This document shows positions 53,823 through 63,249 of a stretch of DNA of 64,000 nt, piece after piece (positions within the stretch are counted from its first letter, which is position 1; each line of letters opens with the position of its first letter). The translations under genes were made by a program, and so were the position numbers. Below the pieces are notes generated by a model. That model was not told the DNA's origin. It did no database searches and saw only the letters and a list, made by a program, of their open reading frames with translations. The DNA is from Gracilariopsis chorda (Eukaryota; Rhodophyta; Florideophyceae; Gracilariales; Gracilariaceae): the NCBI GenBank assembly GCA_003194525.1, contig NBIV01000238.1:1-64000 (forward strand), in the 5' to 3' direction.

Positions 53823-54033
53823 TGTAATATAGTATTAAGCTACTCCTTTTAGACTACTGTTAGCGACGACCGCTTATTTCAATTCATATGTTTGAATGTG
53901 ATTCAAACATATGAACGGTCGGAGACATGCCTACAAAAGGCAAGAGTTTCATAGCAAACGACGGAAGCAGTAAGCTTCATCGTTGCAGTGAGTAAACGTG
54001 AACTTCAATTGCTATCCTCTCTCCTCTCTTACA
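53823..54033 (+). repeat. 5' LTR of element 3 (211 bp)
   Basis: TGTAATATAG to CTCTCTTACA. It contains a perfect 15-bp palindrome with 3-base loop (TTCATATGTTTGAAT, 53883-53897; complement 53901-53915). One difference from the right LTR. Confidence 0.97.
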
Positions 54034-54035
54034 TT

Positions 54036-54045
54036 TGGTAGCATC
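54036..54045 (+). other. Primer binding site of element 3
   Basis: TGGTAGCATC begins two bases after the LTR. Its first eight bases match the complement of a eukaryotic initiator tRNA-Met 3' end (TGGTAGCA), a common primer for Ty3/gypsy. Confidence 0.6.
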
Positions 54046-54073
54046 TAACGATCTCAGAATCGTTTTTAAGAAC

Positions 54074-55084
54074 ATGGGCTCAGTTACACGCAATCGCAGG
54101 GGTGCAAAACTTGAACAAAATGTGGAACCAGCTGACGTTTCACAGTTTCAGCAGCAGCTGACTGTACTGCAAAATACAGTTCAGCAGCAGGCGAATCTCA
54201 TTCAGACTCTTCAGACTCAGCTGAACAGCGGGCAGAATATATCTGGAGGCCAAGCTAACGTTGGAGCAAGTGCTTTCAAGGCGCCGCCGGTTCCGATTTT
54301 GAAAGGAACTACCGCAGACCGCAAGTCCGAACGAGTTAAAAGCTTTTTCTACTCAATTGAGAAGTATGGAACGTTATGCAACTACTCTGAAGCTAAAATG
54401 ATAGCTTTGGCCGAATGTCATTTGCAAGATCGTGCGGCCTCGTGGATGCTTCGCTTGGAATGCGAAAATCAGAAACCTCAGACACTAGAATAGCTGAAGC
54501 GCGAGATGATTCACGAATTTGTACCGACAAACGAGAAAGCAGCCGCTCGTGTACAATTGATGGACATCAAGTTGAAAGAATTCAACGACCTCAACGAGCA
54601 TGTAGCAACTTTTGAAGACTTGGTTTCGTTGTGTGGTACTCCAACGAATGAAGCATATATCTACTTTTTCAACAGTTTACCCAAGTCTTACAAGGGAAAT
54701 TTTGCCGAACGCTTTCCAGATTCTCAACCCATTGATCGCACAGGTCGTCCCAGCATTCATATTGCATACGACTACGCTAGAACTTTGGAACTCTCAATGA
54801 AGTTAAGTGGAGAATACCAAAAGACTTCGAAGGAAGAGACCAAGGGGTACGAGAATAAGAACTTTAAGAGAGGAAACAACAAGAGTTTAGAACAGAGGAA
54901 AGATTCGAAACCTGCTTGGAAGGACAATACCCATGTGAGTTGGGGTCCAGCCAAGAATCGAGAACGAACCCTTTACAGAAAGAACGACAGATGTTTTACT
55001 TGTGGTCGAAAGGGTTGGAGTGACCTTGACCATCCTTGTCGCGGAGATGGGAAAGGTCAAAACAAGACGAACCAGAAAAACTAG
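54074..55084 (+). CDS. Element 3 gag region
   Basis: Starts MGSVTRNRRGAKLEQ, then a Gln-rich coiled coil (QFQQQLTVLQNTVQQQANLI). The capsid-like domain has VKSFFYSIEKYGTLCNYSE and the LQDRAASWML motif usual in Ty3/gypsy gag. Further capsid sequence follows (RVQLMDIKLKEFNDLNEHV, YFFNSLPKSYK) and a basic tail with a cysteine motif (CFTCGRKGWSDLDHPC) acting as nucleocapsid. It overlaps the following pol frame. Forms the particle that packages the element RNA. About one apparent break. Confidence 0.8.
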
Positions 55085-58000
55085 TATTGCCGCACAGTTG
55101 TGCGGCTCCTCGAGACATCAGTGAGATGCCTCGCCTCTCTGCCTTGAACGTGGCAGAGGAGGATAACTGGATGTACGACGCAAGTTTTGCCGGAAATCCT
55201 GTTCGAGTGGTGGTTGATTCGTTTGCTTCTCATAATTTTATGTCATTGAAGACAGCCAAACAGTTTGGTCTTGATGTCGAGAACACAGAAGGTGTTGATG
55301 TTGAACTCGGAGATAAGACATTGAAACCGGTTGCTGGTAAGACTACGGCGGTTTTAAACATAAGAGGATTTTTATCTACCGAAAATGCTTTTCTAATCGA
55401 CATGGGAATTGAAGAGAGTATACCAATCATCATTCTTGGGCGGTCATGGTTGAAACAGCGGAATCCGGAAATCAATTGGTCTAGTAACGAGCTACTATTG
55501 ACGCGACCAGATGGCTCCAGAGTCAGGGTCGTTCCAAGGGCGATAAAAAACTCCGGCAACACGAACACGTTGAAGCGAATGTCATTTAAGAAACTAGCAC
55601 GGGTACTAAAGAAGGGCAACTGTGAGTTGTATATGGCACGAATTACTGAAAATGTGCCATCCCACTTAGAGAAAGTGGATACCACGGAAGAATTCAGAGA
55701 CATTCTTACCGAGTATAATGACATTTTTCGCGACGACTTGCCAGAAGAGCTACCCCCAACCCGCGGGATGGAGTTCGAAATCAATCTCAAGCCCGGAGAG
55801 CCTCCTCCAGTAAGACCAGTAATCCGATTGTCCCCGAAGGAGCTGAGAGAACTTAAGGTACAACTACAGAAGTACCTTGATAAAGGGTTGCTCCGACCAT
55901 CTTCCTCACCATTTGGCGCTCCAGTATTCTTTGTAAAAAAGAAGAACGGCGATTTACGCATGGTATACGACTACAGGGCTTTAAACAAGATCACGATACC
56001 CGATTCGAGCCCGATCCCGCTGATAGACGAGACAATTGATCAGGTAGCTGGCGCAAATATTTTTTCACAGCTCGACCTGATTTGGGAATATCACCAGATG
56101 CGATTGAAAGAGGAAGACTGCCACAAGACTGCGATAAGAACACGGTTTGGTTCTTTCGAGTGGCGAGTCTTATGCTTTGGATTGACGAACGCTCCAGCAG
56201 CATTCTCGCGTCTACTAGCCAGTTTGTTCCAGGACCTTCTAGGTGAATGTATGGTACTATACCTTGATGACATCTTGATCTACAGCAAGTCTATGGAACA
56301 ACACCGACAACACCTGAAACGTGTATTCGAGATACTACGAAAGCACAAGCTGTACCTTCGACCAAGCAAGTGTGCTTTTGGACTTGATGGAGTCCAGTAC
56401 TTGGGTTTCAACGTCAGTTCTAAGGGAATTAGAACGCAGCAAAGACTGGTGAAAGCAGTTCAGGATTGGCCAACACCACACACTGTCAAAGAAGTGCAAA
56501 GGTTCTTAGGCCTAGCTAACTTCTACAGACGATTCATGAAGAATTACTCAGGCATTGTGTTACCCTTGACTAATTTGGTTCGACGAAAAGATTTCAGATG
56601 GACTGAGAGTGAGCAGAGTGCGTTCGACGAAGCGAAGCAGAAGCTTACGAATGCGCCACTTCTCAAACACCCGTCATCAACAGAACCATTTGTTCTAACA
56701 ACAGATGCCTCTAAGTTTGCCGTAGGAGCAACTTTGGAGCAAAATGGTCATCCAGTCGCATATCTATCGCATAGATTGACGGATACGGAAACAAGATGGG
56801 ACACGGGAGACCAGGAACTCTTGGCAGTAATGATTGCACTACGAAACTGGGCAGTATATCTCCGTGACAGACCTTTTGTTCTACGAACAGATCATGAACC
56901 GATCAAGTATCTACAGTCAAAAACGAAGCTGAATGGAAGACAGATGCGTTGGATTGATGAACTACAGAGCTACAATTTCACAGTTGAACACCTATCGGGC
57001 TCAATGAATGGCGCTGCCGACGCCTTAAGCAGGATCTTGGAAAGTCCAGCTCTGTTGAACTCATTACAACTGAAGGACCCAACTCTAGTTCAAAGAATTC
57101 AAGAAGCTTACGCTCATGACAGATGGTCAAAGGAGCTTAGAGCATGTCTCTTGGACAAAGGAACGCAACACTCCAAGAAAGTCCAGATGTATGTAAGTAA
57201 TTATACGTTTGAGGACGAGAAACTTTTCTGGACAGCGGGAGGCACACAGAGACTCTACGTCCCGCAAGCCGAAGATCTACGGAGACGAGCCATTGCTGAA
57301 GTACATAATTGTCCTCACTTTGGAATCGAGAAAACGTTTTACCAATGTGCCAGGTTGTTCTACTGGAAAGGTATGTACAAGGATGTTGTGAATTATGTGC
57401 GATCTTGTCTTCCGTGTCAGCATAACAAGGAAGAACGAGCTAAAGAAAAAGGCATGTTGCAGCCACATAAGGTTCCTGAGCAATGTTGGAAAGTGTTAAC
57501 AATGGATTTCTTAACTGAATTTCCAACCTCCGCGAAAGGAAATGACTCTGTGTTTGTCATCGTGGACAAACTTTCGAAGCGTAGTCTTTTCATTCCCACG
57601 ACTAAGCGTATTACATCTGGCGATGTCGTCCAGATTTTGTTCGATCATGTGTTTTCCAAGCACGGAATGCCGGATAGGATCATCTTGGATAGAGATCCGC
57701 TGTTCACATCGAAGTATTTTGAAGGAATCACAGACATGCTGAACATCGAGAAGAACATGGCAACAAAGGGACACCCTCAGACTGACGGAAAGAGTGAGAT
57801 CACAATTCGGACACTTAGCCAAATGCTACGCCATGTTATTCAGAACAAGCCTAAGGATTGGGACTTGATTCTGAGCGAGTTAGAGTTCGAATTCAATTCT
57901 ACGAAGCACAAAAGCACAGGGCTTACTCCGTTCGAAGTGGATCTGGGCCATGTGCCACAATCGCAACTGTCGAAGGAAACCAGAACTGTTTCAAATTGTC

Positions 58001-58569
58001 AAGCTGCAGTTGATATGCTTGAAAGACGAAAAATGTTTCAAACAATTGCTCGTGACAACTTCGCTGTGGCACAAGCACAACAGGTATACTACACCAACAA
58101 GAAAAGAAAACATATATCGTTTGAAGTGGGAGAATTAGTCATGTTGAATCTTGCTGGTTCTGGGCTGTTATCTCGTGCAGACCTTCCGAAGAAGTGGAGA
58201 CCAAAATTTGTTGGTCCTCTCGCCATCACCGAAGTCATGGGTCCTGTGACGTACAAAGTTGAGCTCCCGCCAACAATGAATCGTGCGCACAATGTATTTC
58301 ACGTATCCAAACTGAAGAAGTACGTGAGGCCTGAGAATGATAATACTACATTGTCGGTAGTAATCGATGCTGATGGAAATATCGAACAGGAAGTGAAAGC
58401 AATCCTTGGTAAGAAGAAATCGCGTAGAAAGATATACTACTTGGTACATTTTGAAAATGATGCACAAGAAGATGCTATCTGGATGCCAAAAAGCGACTTG
58501 AGTAACTGCAAGGATCGCATACGTGAATTTGAAGAATCGACGAGGACGTCTGATTCAAAAAGGGGGTGA
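55036..58569 (+). CDS. Element 3 pol: protease, RT, RNase H, integrase, chromodomain
   Basis: An 1177-residue open frame overlapping the end of gag, in the frame relation Ty3/gypsy elements often use. The protease region is near VVVDSFASHNFM. RT has PSSSPFGAPVFFVKKKNGD, MVYDYRALNKIT and YLDDILIYSKS. RNase H has LTTDASKFAVGATLEQNG, LRTDHEPIKYL and AADALSRI. The integrase zinc-binding region is HNCPHFGIEKTFYQC ... CLPCQ, and its core has MDFLTEFPTSAKGNDS, DRDPLFTSKYFE and KGHPQTDGKSE. The GPLAITEV, then HNVFHVSKLKKYV, and a chromodomain-like end (YYLVHFENDAQEDAIWMP) complete a chromovirus layout. The length is as expected for a full pol. Confidence 0.93.
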   Translation: MSRRWERSKQDEPEKLVLPHSCAAPRDISEMPRLSALNVAEEDNWMYDASFAGNPVRVVVDSFASHNFMSLKTAKQFGLDVENTEGVDVELGDKTLKPVAGKTTAVLNIRGFLSTENAFLIDMGIEESIPIIILGRSWLKQRNPEINWSSNELLLTRPDGSRVRVVPRAIKNSGNTNTLKRMSFKKLARVLKKGNCELYMARITENVPSHLEKVDTTEEFRDILTEYNDIFRDDLPEELPPTRGMEFEINLKPGEPPPVRPVIRLSPKELRELKVQLQKYLDKGLLRPSSSPFGAPVFFVKKKNGDLRMVYDYRALNKITIPDSSPIPLIDETIDQVAGANIFSQLDLIWEYHQMRLKEEDCHKTAIRTRFGSFEWRVLCFGLTNAPAAFSRLLASLFQDLLGECMVLYLDDILIYSKSMEQHRQHLKRVFEILRKHKLYLRPSKCAFGLDGVQYLGFNVSSKGIRTQQRLVKAVQDWPTPHTVKEVQRFLGLANFYRRFMKNYSGIVLPLTNLVRRKDFRWTESEQSAFDEAKQKLTNAPLLKHPSSTEPFVLTTDASKFAVGATLEQNGHPVAYLSHRLTDTETRWDTGDQELLAVMIALRNWAVYLRDRPFVLRTDHEPIKYLQSKTKLNGRQMRWIDELQSYNFTVEHLSGSMNGAADALSRILESPALLNSLQLKDPTLVQRIQEAYAHDRWSKELRACLLDKGTQHSKKVQMYVSNYTFEDEKLFWTAGGTQRLYVPQAEDLRRRAIAEVHNCPHFGIEKTFYQCARLFYWKGMYKDVVNYVRSCLPCQHNKEERAKEKGMLQPHKVPEQCWKVLTMDFLTEFPTSAKGNDSVFVIVDKLSKRSLFIPTTKRITSGDVVQILFDHVFSKHGMPDRIILDRDPLFTSKYFEGITDMLNIEKNMATKGHPQTDGKSEITIRTLSQMLRHVIQNKPKDWDLILSELEFEFNSTKHKSTGLTPFEVDLGHVPQSQLSKETRTVSNCQAAVDMLERRKMFQTIARDNFAVAQAQQVYYTNKKRKHISFEVGELVMLNLAGSGLLSRADLPKKWRPKFVGPLAITEVMGPVTYKVELPPTMNRAHNVFHVSKLKKYVRPENDNTTLSVVIDADGNIEQEVKAILGKKKSRRKIYYLVHFENDAQEDAIWMPKSDLSNCKDRIREFEESTRTSDSKRG

Positions 58570-58570
58570 A
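58556..58570 (+). other. Polypurine tract of element 3
   Basis: AAAAAGGGGGTGAA directly precedes the right LTR and overlaps the pol stop. Confidence 0.85.
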
Positions 58571-58781
58571 TGTAATATAGTATTAAGCTACTCCTTTTAG
58601 ACTACTGTTAGCGACGACCGCTTATTTCAATTCATATGTTTGAATGTGATTCAAACATATGAACGGTCGGAGACATGCCTACAAAAGGCAAGAGTCTCAT
58701 AGCAAACGACGGAAGCAGTAAGCTTCATCGTTGCAGTGAGTAAACGTGAACTTCAATTGCTATCCTCTCTCCTCTCTTACA
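58571..58781 (+). repeat. 3' LTR of element 3 (211 bp)
   Basis: Same ends and length as the left LTR with one difference. Palindrome arms at 58631-58645 and 58649-58663. Confidence 0.97.
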
Positions 58782-58786
58782 TCAGT

Positions 58787-59098
58787 ATTGAAATTGTAAT
58801 GTTTACGTGCATCAGGTGGTTGGGCCTTTGAGAAGCACGGATCATCAAGCCGCAGCAAGTCTTTTGCTACAAGCTCTTCAAAATTTATGCAGCTATCGCT
58901 CATAGTGATGCACAATTGACGAGTACCATATTGGGGGATAGTGCTACAAGAAAAAGATGACCCGTTTTCTTTGACTTCGAGAGGTTGAAGCTTCTCAAGT
59001 TCAAAGAAGAGTTTTTCCGCCAACTAAGAAATGTTGGCTCCCAAACGAAATAGTTCCTACTCTAAACTTTCACTATATTTTTCCCAGTGTGCCATGAT
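58787..59098 (-). pseudogene. Upstream part of a probable host gene interrupted by element 3
   Basis: On the minus strand an ATG at about 59094 opens MAHWEKYSESLE, and the same frame runs on through two TAG codons as ELFRLGANIS and LAEKLFFELEKLQPLEVKENG to DLLRLDDPCFSKAQPPDA. It looks like a helical protein with C-to-T decay (CAG to TAG at both stops would fit). Near the insertion the minus strand has a GTAAAC donor-like site, TACTGAC branch-like site and CTTCCACAG acceptor-like site. Element 3 therefore seems to sit in or beside a short intron. Protein family not recognised. The phase across this putative intron does not work out simply, which lowers confidence. Confidence 0.35.
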
Positions 59099-59907
59099 GG
59101 TGCCTTTATTGCATAAGGTTCTAACGCAGGGAAGCAAAGCATGCTGTTAACACGACAGGAAGAATGTCTGAGTGTTCTACGATATTGACGCAAACCAGTC
59201 ATGAGAAGCATCGCCACTACGAGCGAGAGACTTAGGGTCTAACGCAATGGGTGCAGAACCAGCAACATGGCGCATTTGCACCACAAGTGAGCCAGATTCT
59301 AGATGATTTAGAGAGCGCCAAATTAAGACATCGGCTGCATAAATTTACAAACCGTGGGCGGTAGAGCGAAGTAGAGTGCAAAATGAAGAATCCTAGACTC
59401 TTCAGCACAGATCTGGAGGCATCCGCTACCTCCGAGAAGTGTTAGCTTTAGGTTGAAACCATTAGCAGCTGCATCGATGAACTCTGAAACGATTTTCTGT
59501 ACTGCTCGAACAGGGAAAAATTCAAATCAGGTGGATGGGTTAAAGGCTACCTGCTCACATGGATATTCAGTTGGACGTTGATTTGTCTTAAGTACCCAGT
59601 TGCACGTCCATTTCGCTTCCTTTCTTCGGCGAGAGGGAAGGCGGGCACACCAAGTGAAGGCGGATCAGCTTGTGCCCAAGGGTATTCAATCTGTAGCTTT
59701 TGACAATGAGTGTGAGGGTTTATGATGTCAGTTATCTGGAAACAGCTTTGCTTTCGATTTGTTACAAAACATATCCGAAGCGAAACCTCCTAGAGCACGG
59801 GCAAAGACACAGTATTTCTTCTCTGGAACTGCTCAAAATGCTCACCTTATATTTTCAGCATTTCCATAAATGTATCAACATACATTCCTCAGTTCTGTTC
59901 TACCTAC
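59099..59907. other. Unassigned stretch
   Basis: No gene, RNA or repeat that I can support. Confidence 0.4.
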
Positions 59908-59909
59908 TA

Positions 59910-61487
59910 CACTCTGCGAAATTCAAATAAGTCCAGTAGACAGCAGGCCTAGCTCGCGAAAAGCAAGGCAGGTCAAAGTCGAAGAAGTAGCTCATAGACA
60001 ATGGAATAGAGTAGCATTCAAAGTGATAGTACCGAAATATCAAAGTATAACTCAAACAACAACAAATTTAGGATTTAGTATGTAAAATTTACCATAAATC
60101 CACGAAATTCAATAAGTCCAAAAAGGACTTCTCAGCCAAAACAACACATTCAGTAGCCTGATGGCCCACTATTTGCGTCCAGCACACACAGTAGACGGTT
60201 ATTGATAGAACGGTAAAGATTCCTTATAAAAGCTTCTTCGATATTATTCCAAACTGATTCAATCTTTGCACCAAGCTTTTCTACAGTTTCAAACTGCTTG
60301 AAACCCTGGTAGACATCTTGAACCATAGAACCCCAGACATGTTCCATTAAATTAAGGTCCGGACTATGAGCAGGCCACTGTAGAACAACGACCTTGTTGC
60401 GTGCTATCCACTATTTGGTGACCTTAGAACGATGATTAAAAGCCCCTTCATAAACCAAAGTCCAATTTTCTCCCAGTGTTTTCGCAGCAAGCGGTAAAAA
60501 GTTCTCGTTAAGTAATTTAACATGGTTATTAGAATTCTGATTACCGTTTAGTTTCACTACCGGCAAAGCACCTTAGTAAGAAATGGCTCCTGAAACCATT
60601 ACAGATACTCCTCTCATGTTGCATTTAGAAAACCACCTTGGTTCAGTTTGTAAATCTTGCCAATACATGCAAGTACCATCGGGTCCATCCAAATTAAGGT
60701 TTTTTTCACCCGTGAAAATAACATTCTTTCAGTCCATAGCTTCTGATTGAAGGTACTTCCTGGCAAATTCTATTCTTCGAATTTTGTGTGCAGCTTTCAT
60801 GTATGGACCCTTCATCATTTTCTTGTACTTCAAGTGAGGAACATTGTGAAGTATTTGCTGAACAAGACGGGTTTTGACGGGTAGTGGCATGTACCGACGT
60901 ATGAGTATGTCATTGACACTCAAATCACCAGTCAGGGCCTTTTGAATGATTCGACGCTCCGTTTTTTAGTAAGCTTACGGTTGTTAGCTCTTGAATATTT
61001 GCGTTTGGATTTGTTGGAGTTGTTCAGAAAGTTTTGAACAGCTCCCCTGGATCGACCGACAGCATCAGTAATTTCTCTTTCGCTGAGTTGTTCATGTCGT
61101 AAAGCTAAAATGATGCTTTTTTCTCTGTCAGTTAGTGCTTTACCGCAAGGCATTATTTGTAACGCTGTTTAAAAAGTTCTTGTTCAAGAACTGTTTAGCA
61201 TGGCTTTGTTGTTGTGGTAGCCGTTTTGTTGTTCTGATACGACAAAAAAAGGCGCCAAAACACATTAAAGAACTTTTTCGATTTATTGAATTTCGTGGAT
61301 TTACTTTATATTTCACATGTAAAAGTGTGTACAAGTGTGTTGTATAGTTTAAGGTGCATGCTCTAGCTGTTTTTTAAGTAAAATACACCAGTCGCTATAT
61401 GTTACCGCACTTATTACTCCTCCAACGGCCTTGTTCTTCACGAGAAAGGCAGGCGGTTTGGTGAATTTATTTGAATTTCGGTGAGTG
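59910..61487 (-). mobile_element. Tc1/mariner transposon with IR/DR ends (1578 bp)
   Basis: Flanked by TA (59908-59909 and 61488-61489). The outer ends are inverted: left CACTCTGCGAAATTCAAATA, right complement CACTCACCGAAATTCAAATA. A second, inner pair lies about 180 bp inside each end: left ATCCACGAAATTCAATAAGT (near 60098), right complement ATCCACGAAATTCAATAAAT (near 61290). Two direct repeats in each inverted terminal region is the IR/DR structure known from the Sleeping Beauty group of Tc1-like elements. The transposase gene is on the minus strand and decayed. Confidence 0.9.
60150..61153 (-). pseudogene. Tc1-like transposase (decayed)
   Basis: The ATG at 61153 gives MPCGKALTDREKSIILALRH, a helix-turn-helix DNA-binding start (LSEREITDAVGRSRGAVQNFL), followed by a basic linker and the second DNA-binding half. 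The catalytic region has NLNLDGPDGTCMYWQD near 60680, LVYEGAFNHRSK near 60440 in the place of the usual QDGAPxH, and WPAHSPDLNLMEHVWG near 60350 (third acidic position with the SPDLN motif). Stop codons interrupt the frame at several points (for example near 60965, 60730, 60570 and 60415). Length and order match a roughly 340-residue Tc1 transposase. Inactive as a gene. Confidence 0.85.
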
Positions 61488-61489
61488 TA

Positions 61490-62548
61490 GATCTTGTGAA
61501 ACACTGTGTGGACCTCACTTTTGCTCGAACTGCACACAGTTTCTTTTTTGTCATGTCTGCCACTATCGTTCAGGAGCATTATACTAGAATATTGCTCTTT
61601 CCTGTCTTTGTAGAAACTGAGCACGTACAAGACGTTTCGAATAATCCCTTCTTTATTCATGAACAACATATAGCAATACTGTTCTCGGGTATGCAATCTT
61701 TCATAGATGAAAGCTCTGAAGTTGGTAACACTAGACGCATAACGTTTCCAACTTCTTCAGTATATCCCAAATTGTAGCGGCTCTGCCGCATGGCAGCCAC
61801 AGTGATGGGGCTAGCCTAATGACGAAGAACAGCCCCATTCAACAAGTTGCCACCCAGTGCTACATCCAACGGATCGCCAGCACGGGGGCTATATGATTTC
61901 GGTCCACCATCGATCGGGTTTGAAGGGATAGGTTCAGGCAGCCGATAGCACGGATAATGAATGCATGGGATTGGAAATGGGGTGTATATTGGAATGCTTG
62001 AGAAAAACTTGTACCAGTCCGGGTTTCTAAGGGCATCTTAGGAAATGATGACTGAAGCGATTCCGTTGCCTTTTGCAACTGGACTTTCTGAGGGAGACGG
62101 TGAGGGCACTACTAATGTCTCTATACGGTTGAATACGGTCAGGAGCACTGCGATTGCAGTTGTTCCAATCCACTTCATAATAAAGAAGATCTTTTGAATG
62201 TAGGAGTGAACGTTTTGGTGTTTTTCGATTAGTGAGGTAAAGTCGTATGAGATGGTAGACGTGTTCAGCTAAATGTGCCTTGAAGCTTTTATAAACTAAA
62301 CGGATGTTTTTATGTGAAGAGGAGGATTAACTGTGCTCTTTGTTGTTTAGAAGTTCACTAAGAACCAAATGGAAGTTGATGACAGATGCAAACGATTGAT
62401 GTAGAGTTAGTCGATTCATTTGATATTCAAATGATAGAGGTATGCTGTAGATGTGTTCCGTTGGTTTGTTGTTGAAAGAAACGCTGCATAGGAGAGGCTT
62501 CAAGTTCTTCATTGCTTCACGGAAACAGATTTCATGGCTGCATCTTGG
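61490..62548. other. Unassigned stretch
   Basis: No supported gene. Short ORFs at 61481-61777 (plus), 61349-61696 (minus) and 61860-62078 (minus) have no recognisable domains, and the first two overlap each other or the transposon end. Confidence 0.4.
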
Positions 62549-62800
62549 TTAGCGGCGCTTGCATTTAGCTCGAGACCAAAACGTTGATAATGATAGATTG
62601 CCAACCAATGCTACAAATACCAAGGATAACACTGCCAGCGATAGCCATACCCAGCTAGTGAGCGCTCTTTTAGCAGAGCTTATTATGGCAGAGCCTCTAT
62701 GAGAGTGATGGGTCACGCACTGAGAGTGATGGGTCACGCACTGAGAGTGATGGGTCACGCACAAGTGATAGGACGAGGAGCTATTAATTGTGAGTGACAT
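62549..62800 (-). CDS. Possible small membrane protein with a 7-residue repeat
   Basis: 83 residues from the ATG at 62800. It has three tandem copies of CVTHHSQ/H encoded by a 21-bp DNA repeat, then SAKRALTS, one hydrophobic segment (WVWLSLAVLSLVFVALVG) able to span a membrane, and a basic end (SRAKCKRR). The Cys/His-rich repeat might bind metal. No family recognised. It could be a chance ORF over a minisatellite. Confidence 0.3.
   Translation of the reverse strand: MSLTINSSSSYHLCVTHHSQCVTHHSQCVTHHSHRGSAIISSAKRALTSWVWLSLAVLSLVFVALVGNLSLSTFWSRAKCKRR
62700..62762. repeat. 21-bp tandem repeat, three exact copies
   Basis: Units at 62700-62720, 62721-62741 and 62742-62762, each TGAGAGTGATGGGTCACGCA plus C. 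The copies are identical, so expansion is recent. The length is a multiple of three and keeps the overlapping minus-strand ORF in frame. Confidence 0.95.
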
Positions 62801-62851
62801 TTTCGGTACACATGTAGTGCAAAGATTTACAATACCATTGGTTACAGCCAC

Positions 62852-63249
62852 GTGGTGTACATATGAGCTTGGGCGTTTACGTTGTAAAGATATGCGTGGG
62901 TAGTTTGAGCGATTTGTTGCTGACTGGTGAGAAAGGTATCATCATATCAACACCCCACGTACTATTGTCGATTATGTACTCTTTCCGTAGTTCCAAAAGC
63001 CAGAAAACGTATATTGTCAGCTAAACACGTACAATAACGAAGGACCAGAGTCTGGGACGTGAAGCCCCAAGTAGCCCAAAGGTCACGTAGGTAACCTTAT
63101 ATAAACCCACCAATCTACCGGAGCTAAGAGAAGCTCCCGGCAGACTTGTGCTGCATTTGTTGTTTAAGCATAGTTGAACGTTCTCACACTGCGTTTACGA
63201 CAATGAACATCGACCACATGTCAGAAGTTCAAGCAACAACTATAATCTC
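62852..63249. other. Unassigned stretch
   Basis: No gene or repeat that I can support. Confidence 0.4.

Larger units (their letters stand above)
53823..58781 (+). mobile_element. Ty3/gypsy LTR retrotransposon (element 3), very young
   Basis: 4959 bp from LTR to LTR, flanked by a TCAGT target duplication (53818-53822 and 58782-58786). The LTRs are 211 bp and differ at one position by eye, so insertion is very recent. Contents: candidate primer binding site, gag (54074-55084), a long open pol (55036-58569), and a polypurine tract. It looks almost whole, with about one apparent break, in gag. It is AT-richer than elements 1 and 2, lacks an antisense ORF and lacks their GC micro-palindromes, so it is a different lineage. 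Confidence 0.96.

Noticed and set aside
53468-59098. Possible genetic code change with TAG read as Gln
   Set aside because: Several interrupted frames end at TAG in places where Gln would fit, but TAA and TGA also interrupt other copies. The DUF2306 and element 3 pol frames have normal stops. Decay is simpler.
62700-62762. CRISPR-like repeat
   Set aside because: Units are directly adjacent without spacers; it is a plain tandem repeat in eukaryotic DNA.
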